Source of the DNA: an uncultured Verrucomicrobia subdivision 3 bacterium
GTDB lineage: Bacteria > Verrucomicrobiota > Verrucomicrobiae > Limisphaerales > CAMLLE01
DNA: 10,186 nucleotides
NCBI GenBank assembly: GCA_946480555.1
Contig: CAMLLE010000064.1
Span: 1 to 10,186, forward strand
Reading direction: 5' to 3'
Both the position numbers and the translations under genes were made by a program. Of this stretch, positions 7,301 to 10,186 are shown piece by piece. Every line of letters begins with the position of its first letter. Within the stretch, counting starts at the first letter, position 1. The notes beneath the pieces are model-generated. The model made no database searches. It was not told the DNA's origin and saw nothing but the letters and a program-made list of their open reading frames with translations.

Positions 7301-10186
7301 ATTCGTCTGGGTGTTCATCCGCATGTAGGAATTCCCGGTCTTGCTGTCGAGCCGCACTTCCAACGCGGGAGAATTGGTCACCGCAAACTGGTAAATCGCA
7401 ATTTCGCCCGCCTGCAACAAGTTGGTCCGCGTGATCGGAGTCGGATTCACGTTTCCAAGATTCGTGTAGGTCAACGCGCCAAAGCTCGTCAGCGTCGCGC
7501 TGCTGGAATTGGATCCGTATCGGTAGCTGAGGGGATTCACGCCTTCGCCAATGATGCCCAGATAGTAGGTGCCTCCAGGAATCGTGGTCTGGCCGGCATT
7601 GGGCAGCAGCAGGTACTGTTCGTGGCTGGCTTTCTGCAATGAGCGTCCGCCGCTGACCGTGGTCGGAGACGCGCCACCCGCATAGATGCTCGGGAGATAA
7701 TCCTTCTGAAGGATTAGCATCGCCTCACCTATCGTCGGCGAAAGCCGCAGCTTCCAGTTACGCTGGCCGTTGGGAACGTTCACGCGATAGAAGGCCGCCT
7801 CACGTGGCGGCAAAGCGTTGGTTGTGGCACTCCCAACGAACGGCAGCTCGTAGATGGGAATGGAAAGGTTCGTGCCAATGCCACGGCTGTAGATGGTGTA
7901 GCTCATCGGCGTAGTTCCACTGCCATTGATCACCCCAACGTAGTACGTGCCCGGAGAAAGCGGGTTCCCCATGCCAATCTGAATCTGCGTGCCGTAGATG
8001 TTGCTGCCTCTCGAATCGTAGGAATAACCGGTCCAATCACCTGCCGCCCCCAATTGGAATCCAGACGGCCAGCTGGTGTAGGACCACGGATAATACCAGC
8101 CGCCACCGTTGTCCGCATGCGTGTAAAGGCCGTCGGGCAAGGTGTCGCGCCGGATCGCGAAACGCGGATCGCCGCTGGTGATGTTGGTCAGCCGCAGATC
8201 CCACCCGAACGCATTTGAGGGAACGTTGATCGTGAAATACTGCCAAGTGCCCGCCGGCTGGTTGATCACGCGATTCGTTCCGCCATCGAACGCCACTGGA
8301 ACCAATCCCAGCGCATGCAATCGGATCGTGTAGGTGGCGTTGGAATACCCGGAAACAAAGGTCCGTGCGGAAACGCACAACGTGTAGTTCGTCGGCGTCG
8401 GACTCGTGATGTTGATCAACGTGCTGTCATTGTAGCTGTAGGAATGGCCATCGCTTACCGGGTAGGAATCGATCGGCCGGGGCAGATCGCCATCCGCCCG
8501 CAAGGTCATGTGAGGATTCGCCACCCGATTCTCCAGATGCACTTCGAGGCTGAGCGTCCCGGGCGGAACGGTGAACTGATAGTATTTGAAATCGCCGCCT
8601 TCCAGCGCGTCATTGAAGATGATGTCCGTCGCGCCCGAAGAATCCACCGTTCCCAGCTGGTTCGTCGTGGCCGGCCCGAAGCTGTGAAGAGTGAACGAGG
8701 AACCATTTGTTCCAATGGTGCTGCCCGAAGGATTCCGCCCCTCGCTCACAACGGCGATGTAGTAGGTGCCGTTCGTGATCGTGGCTTCGTAAGTGCGCGG
8801 CAGCAGCGTGAACTGTTCGTTGCCTGCTTTCTGAACTGAGCGTCCGCCAGCGATCTGAACCGGCGATGAACCACCGCCCACGACATTCGGCAGCGAGTCT
8901 TTTTGAACCAGCATCATCGCCTCGCCGTTGGTTGGAACGAGGCGCAGCTTCCAGGAAGCCATTCCTGCGGGAACCTGAACCTTGTAGTAAACCGCTTCAC
9001 GGGCCGGGATGTTCGTCCCGCTGACAGAGCCCACAAACGGCAGGTTGAGAATCGGAATGCTCTGGTTGGTTCCAATGCCGCGGCTGAGGAGCGTGTAATT
9101 CATTGAGCCCGCCGCCGTTGAATTGCCGGCAAAGATTCCCACGTAATAGCGCCCGGGTTCCAGTGGATTGTTCCGGCCCATTTGCAGGATGTGACCGTAA
9201 CGATTCGTTCCGTTCGGATCGTAGTAGAAGCCGGTCCAGTCGTACGCCGCCGCCCAGTGGTTGCTGCTCGGCCAGGTGGTGTAGGTCCACGGATAATACC
9301 AGCCGCTGCCGTTGTAGGTGGACGTGTAGGTGAAGTTCGGAGCCAGGTCGCGACAGATGACCATGCGGGGATCTCCACTGGTGTTCGTCAGACGAATGTC
9401 CCAGCCAAAGGTATTCGTGGGAACATCGAAAACGAAATAACGCCAGACGTTGTTCGTGTGCCCGGTCACGGTCGCCGTGCCGCCATCGAAGGCGACCGGT
9501 GTGGCGATCATCGGATGCACGACGACCTGGTAAGTTGCGTTCGAATAGCCGCTGATAAATTGATCCGCCTGCACCGCCAGCGTGTAAGTGCCGGGTTGCG
9601 GCGTGGCAATGGTGATAATGTGCTGGTCCTGCCAGGTGTAGGAGACACCCGCATCACGGCCATACGATCCCACCGGTGCCGTCAACAATCCATCCGCCCG
9701 CAAACTCATGCGCGGATTGGCCACGCGATTGTTGAGGCGGACCTCCATCGCAAGAACGCCGGGGGAAACGGTGAATTGATAGTGCTTCACTTCGCCGCCC
9801 AGCAATGAATCAGACATGGTCAGATCCGGACCGACTGCCGTGAGATTCCCCAACTGGTTCGTGGGCTGGACGCCGATGCTCGTCAACACAAAGCCACTGC
9901 CACCCGTGCCGATTGTGCTTCCTGATGGATTTTGCCCTTCGCTGATCACCGCCAGGTAATACGTGCCCGCAGGAACATTCGTGAGTGAGGAATGGTCAGG
10001 CAACAGCAGGTAATGCTCGTCTCCCGCCTTCTGCATCCGACGTCCACCGCCAAGCGAATAGGAATTCCCGCTGCCGCCAACGACATTCGGCAAAGCGTCT
10101 TTCTGAATCAACAGCATGGCTTCGCCATTGGTCACCGCCAGGCGCAGCTTCCAGCTCGGCGTGTTGCTGGCGACCTGAATCCGATA
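4379..10186 (-). CDS. Giant secreted PPC-like repeat protein with InlB-like, LamG-like and C-terminal tail domains, N-terminus outside the window
   Basis: The frame is open from the right edge to a TAG at 4379-4381, giving 1935 visible residues. The true start and any signal peptide lie beyond 10186; a GTG at 10135 is inside a repeat and is not a start. About twelve beta-sandwich modules resemble bacterial pre-peptidase C-terminal (PPC) domains, each with a motif like YYQFTVPPGTLSLEVHL then NPHMTLRADG and ending in GTYYLAV-type strands. Nine form the A-B-C super-repeats at 6785-10186; three more divergent ones lie at about 6311-6655, 5936-6310 and 5600-5935. An acidic DDYDGDGLPDAWEL segment (about 5438-5590) suggests calcium binding. 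A divergent InlB B-repeat (5204-5425, ending GWSGDASGGSNPF…VTALFG) and a LamG-like lectin fold (about 4601-5185, with VGYVNGVQQFSF) follow. The last ~55 residues (TYRLETSTNLSLWSSIATG… RLYRLVTP) resemble a tail common in verrucomicrobial secreted proteins. No catalytic domain, PEP-CTERM or LPxTG signal is seen. It is probably an extracellular or surface-bound protein; adhesion or polysaccharide binding is inference. Confidence 0.93.
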   Translation of the reverse strand, partial: YRIQVASNTPSWKLRLAVTNGEAMLLIQKDALPNVVGGSGNSYSLGGGRRMQKAGDEHYLLLPDHSSLTNVPAGTYYLAVISEGQNPSGSTIGTGGSGFVLTSIGVQPTNQLGNLTAVGPDLTMSDSLLGGEVKHYQFTVSPGVLAMEVRLNNRVANPRMSLRADGLLTAPVGSYGRDAGVSYTWQDQHIITIATPQPGTYTLAVQADQFISGYSNATYQVVVHPMIATPVAFDGGTATVTGHTNNVWRYFVFDVPTNTFGWDIRLTNTSGDPRMVICRDLAPNFTYTSTYNGSGWYYPWTYTTWPSSNHWAAAYDWTGFYYDPNGTNRYGHILQMGRNNPLEPGRYYVGIFAGNSTAAGSMNYTLLSRGIGTNQSIPILNLPFVGSVSGTNIPAREAVYYKVQVPAGMASWKLRLVPTNGEAMMLVQKDSLPNVVGGGSSPVQIAGGRSVQKAGNEQFTLLPRTYEATITNGTYYIAVVSEGRNPSGSTIGTNGSSFTLHSFGPATTNQLGTVDSSGATDIIFNDALEGGDFKYYQFTVPPGTLSLEVHLENRVANPHMTLRADGDLPRPIDSYPVSDGHSYSYNDSTLINITSPTPTNYTLCVSARTFVSGYSNATYTIRLHALGLVPVAFDGGTNRVINQPAGTWQYFTINVPSNAFGWDLRLTNITSGDPRFAIRRDTLPDGLYTHADNGGGWYYPWSYTSWPSGFQLGAAGDWTGYSYDSRGSNIYGTQIQIGMGNPLSPGTYYVGVINGSGTTPMSYTIYSRGIGTNLSIPIYELPFVGSATTNALPPREAAFYRVNVPNGQRNWKLRLSPTIGEAMLILQKDYLPSIYAGGASPTTVSGGRSLQKASHEQYLLLPNAGQTTIPGGTYYLGIIGEGVNPLSYRYGSNSSSATLTSFGALTYTNLGNVNPTPITRTNLLQAGEIAIYQFAVTNSPALEVRLDSKTGNSYMRMNTQTNPPIGYYSYGYNNGENPNWTDHRIFTLPNVNPGPFSLTVHADPNTDAGYTLVVRQLVAADLAFDRTLSTPSITNVASGTLTDQQHAYFRVTVPATFNGQPVLGWKLTLDHTQGNPRLRVRKDTLPDDNYNVGNSPYNLEQMAVVPPYLTPGTWYVDVQGQGSSQFTLTSSALLLERPAWNMPAIGQSVTTPGLPAGGPLFGDTGIGTNGVPLPSDQGVDLEQGRFHYYAVVVPSNNVGVLRTRLDAISGNPNLYMRVGGAPTLSHYVNGDYYYSGLLHERELTANIGSEYGNWVPISGRDEHQLTPGIWYIAVQAGGNSNVRYRLQTSVGVVADLAFNGVALISQTLAAGDWRYYRVFIPTNAPTSWNVTFAQNLGDVIMYVRDVTPPGQGSSATDYRHWSTDDKNFGPYPIIDPPGTTNLPCPPLRPGSHYYLGFRAVNDATFSVSCTTNSAAINYTNVIAFYGGGVTNVIPANGALRYRIDVPADARRWIHTSTHSNSVDLYLEQGSIPKPPNERHWWSGNAANSTLNQQLYGVGWPWRPAYSYFLFVTNTTAIPQNFVFHMNGQNAATDDYDGDGLPDAWELTYWPGIYSYNGTGDPDGDLVTNAEEWPEATNPTNSLSFNPRLLVNANNGIVTRNPAGNATITPPKVWYAPNTTVQLSATPNAGYSFMGWSGDASGGSNPFNLLMNGHKTVTALFGITNNSGADYQFQMTLNSSVGSPPPLQNIGAGNIYAAEMVDNCSRQVLQFPLHNGVRLQPTASVIPTNVYTIVMLFRLNETNGYRRLIDFKAGTVEQGVYVRDGRLNFYGSAEGAVPTILAGAYVQVVVTRNGTNLVGYVNGVQQFSFVDSSGHGIISSANDLRFFKDNGATEESAGAVARIRLYAAAMPPEQVALLDRTDCDSAPYFLRPYFLTNVLQLPVTSVVAGVTYRLETSTNLSLWSSIATGTPPSSSMMFIDPNATNHVRRLYRLVTP
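6785..7843 (-). repeat. Super-repeat unit 3 (degraded A-B-C)
   Basis: Module A (7460-7843) is still close to the other two copies, with GEAM at 7729, 1197 bases from that of unit 2. Module B (7136-7459) and especially C (6785-7135) are much more divergent. C lacks the aromatic-rich insert and is about 38 residues shorter than its counterparts. Beyond it the modules no longer follow the A-B-C order recognisably. Confidence 0.75.
7844..9040 (-). repeat. Super-repeat unit 2 (complete A-B-C)
   Basis: This is the only complete, well-conserved unit in the window. Module A is at 8657-9040 (FVGS…GEAMMLVQKDSLPN), B at 8309-8656 (YYQFTVPPG…NPHMTLRADG) and C at 7844-8308 (VAFDGG…GWDLRLTNITSGDPR). DNA at 8075-8111 matches 9278-9314 of unit 1 at about 33 of 37 positions, so the two copies are fairly recent duplicates or are being homogenised. 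Confidence 0.88.
9041..10186 (-). repeat. Super-repeat unit 1 (A-B-C, start cut by the window edge)
   Basis: This is the most upstream visible copy of a ~400-residue coding unit made of three PPC-like modules: A (about 9854-10186, partial, marked by GEAMLLIQKDALPN), B (9506-9853, HYQFTVSPG…NPRMSLRADG) and C (9041-9505, VAFDGG…GWDIRLTNTSGDPR). The GEAM marker is at 10126 here and at 8926 in unit 2, a spacing of exactly 1200 bases. Similarity to unit 2 is visible in the DNA as well as in the protein. Confidence 0.85.

Noticed and set aside
10133..10135. GTG as start of the giant gene
   Set aside because: The frame continues to the window edge, and the 17 upstream codons (…WKLRLA) match the conserved strand before GEAM in the other units, so the gene begins outside the window.

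Overview
The window looks like a piece of a chromosome from the Planctomycetes–Verrucomicrobia–Chlamydiae group, most likely a verrucomicrobium of the Pedosphaera/Limisphaerales type. This is inferred from three things. There is a pseudopilin with an AF(S/T)LIELL leader junction and a C-terminal H-x9-DG motif. There is a giant secreted beta-sandwich repeat protein ending in an InlB-like repeat, a LamG-like domain and a short 'TNLSLWSSI…RLYRLV' tail of a kind common in verrucomicrobial secreted proteins. The base composition is moderately high in GC. No rRNA or other decisive phylogenetic marker is present; the enolase fragment would be the best one to place.

All four supported genes are on the minus strand, so the window reads right to left. 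From the right edge (10186) down to 4379 runs one uninterrupted reading frame of 1935 visible codons. It is the C-terminal part of a larger secreted protein made of about twelve PPC-like beta-sandwich modules. The first nine are arranged as three successive copies of a ~400-residue A-B-C super-repeat, the third of them degraded. After them come an acidic DxDGDG-type calcium-binding segment, a divergent InlB B-repeat, a LamG-like lectin fold and a C-terminal tail.

After a 191-base gap holding a strong hairpin and a copy of a short dispersed repeat comes a pseudopilin (3540–4187). A gap of 76 bases separates it from an 811-residue single-pass membrane protein (1028–3463). That protein joins two N-terminal zinc-binding modules to a C-terminal PQQ-type beta-propeller. 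A 271-base gap follows, holding a second copy of the short repeat and a good sigma-70-like promoter. The 5' 252 codons of enolase (1–756) follow and run off the left edge.

Enolase is a housekeeping glycolytic enzyme with its own promoter and is probably functionally unrelated to its neighbours. The other three genes share orientation and all point to the cell envelope: a surface or extracellular repeat protein, a type II secretion/type IV pilus-like pseudopilin, and a membrane-anchored propeller. They may form an envelope or secretion-related cluster, but only their adjacency supports that. I found no tRNA, rRNA, CRISPR, insertion sequence or riboswitch. The long plus-strand open frames are antisense shadows of the minus-strand genes.
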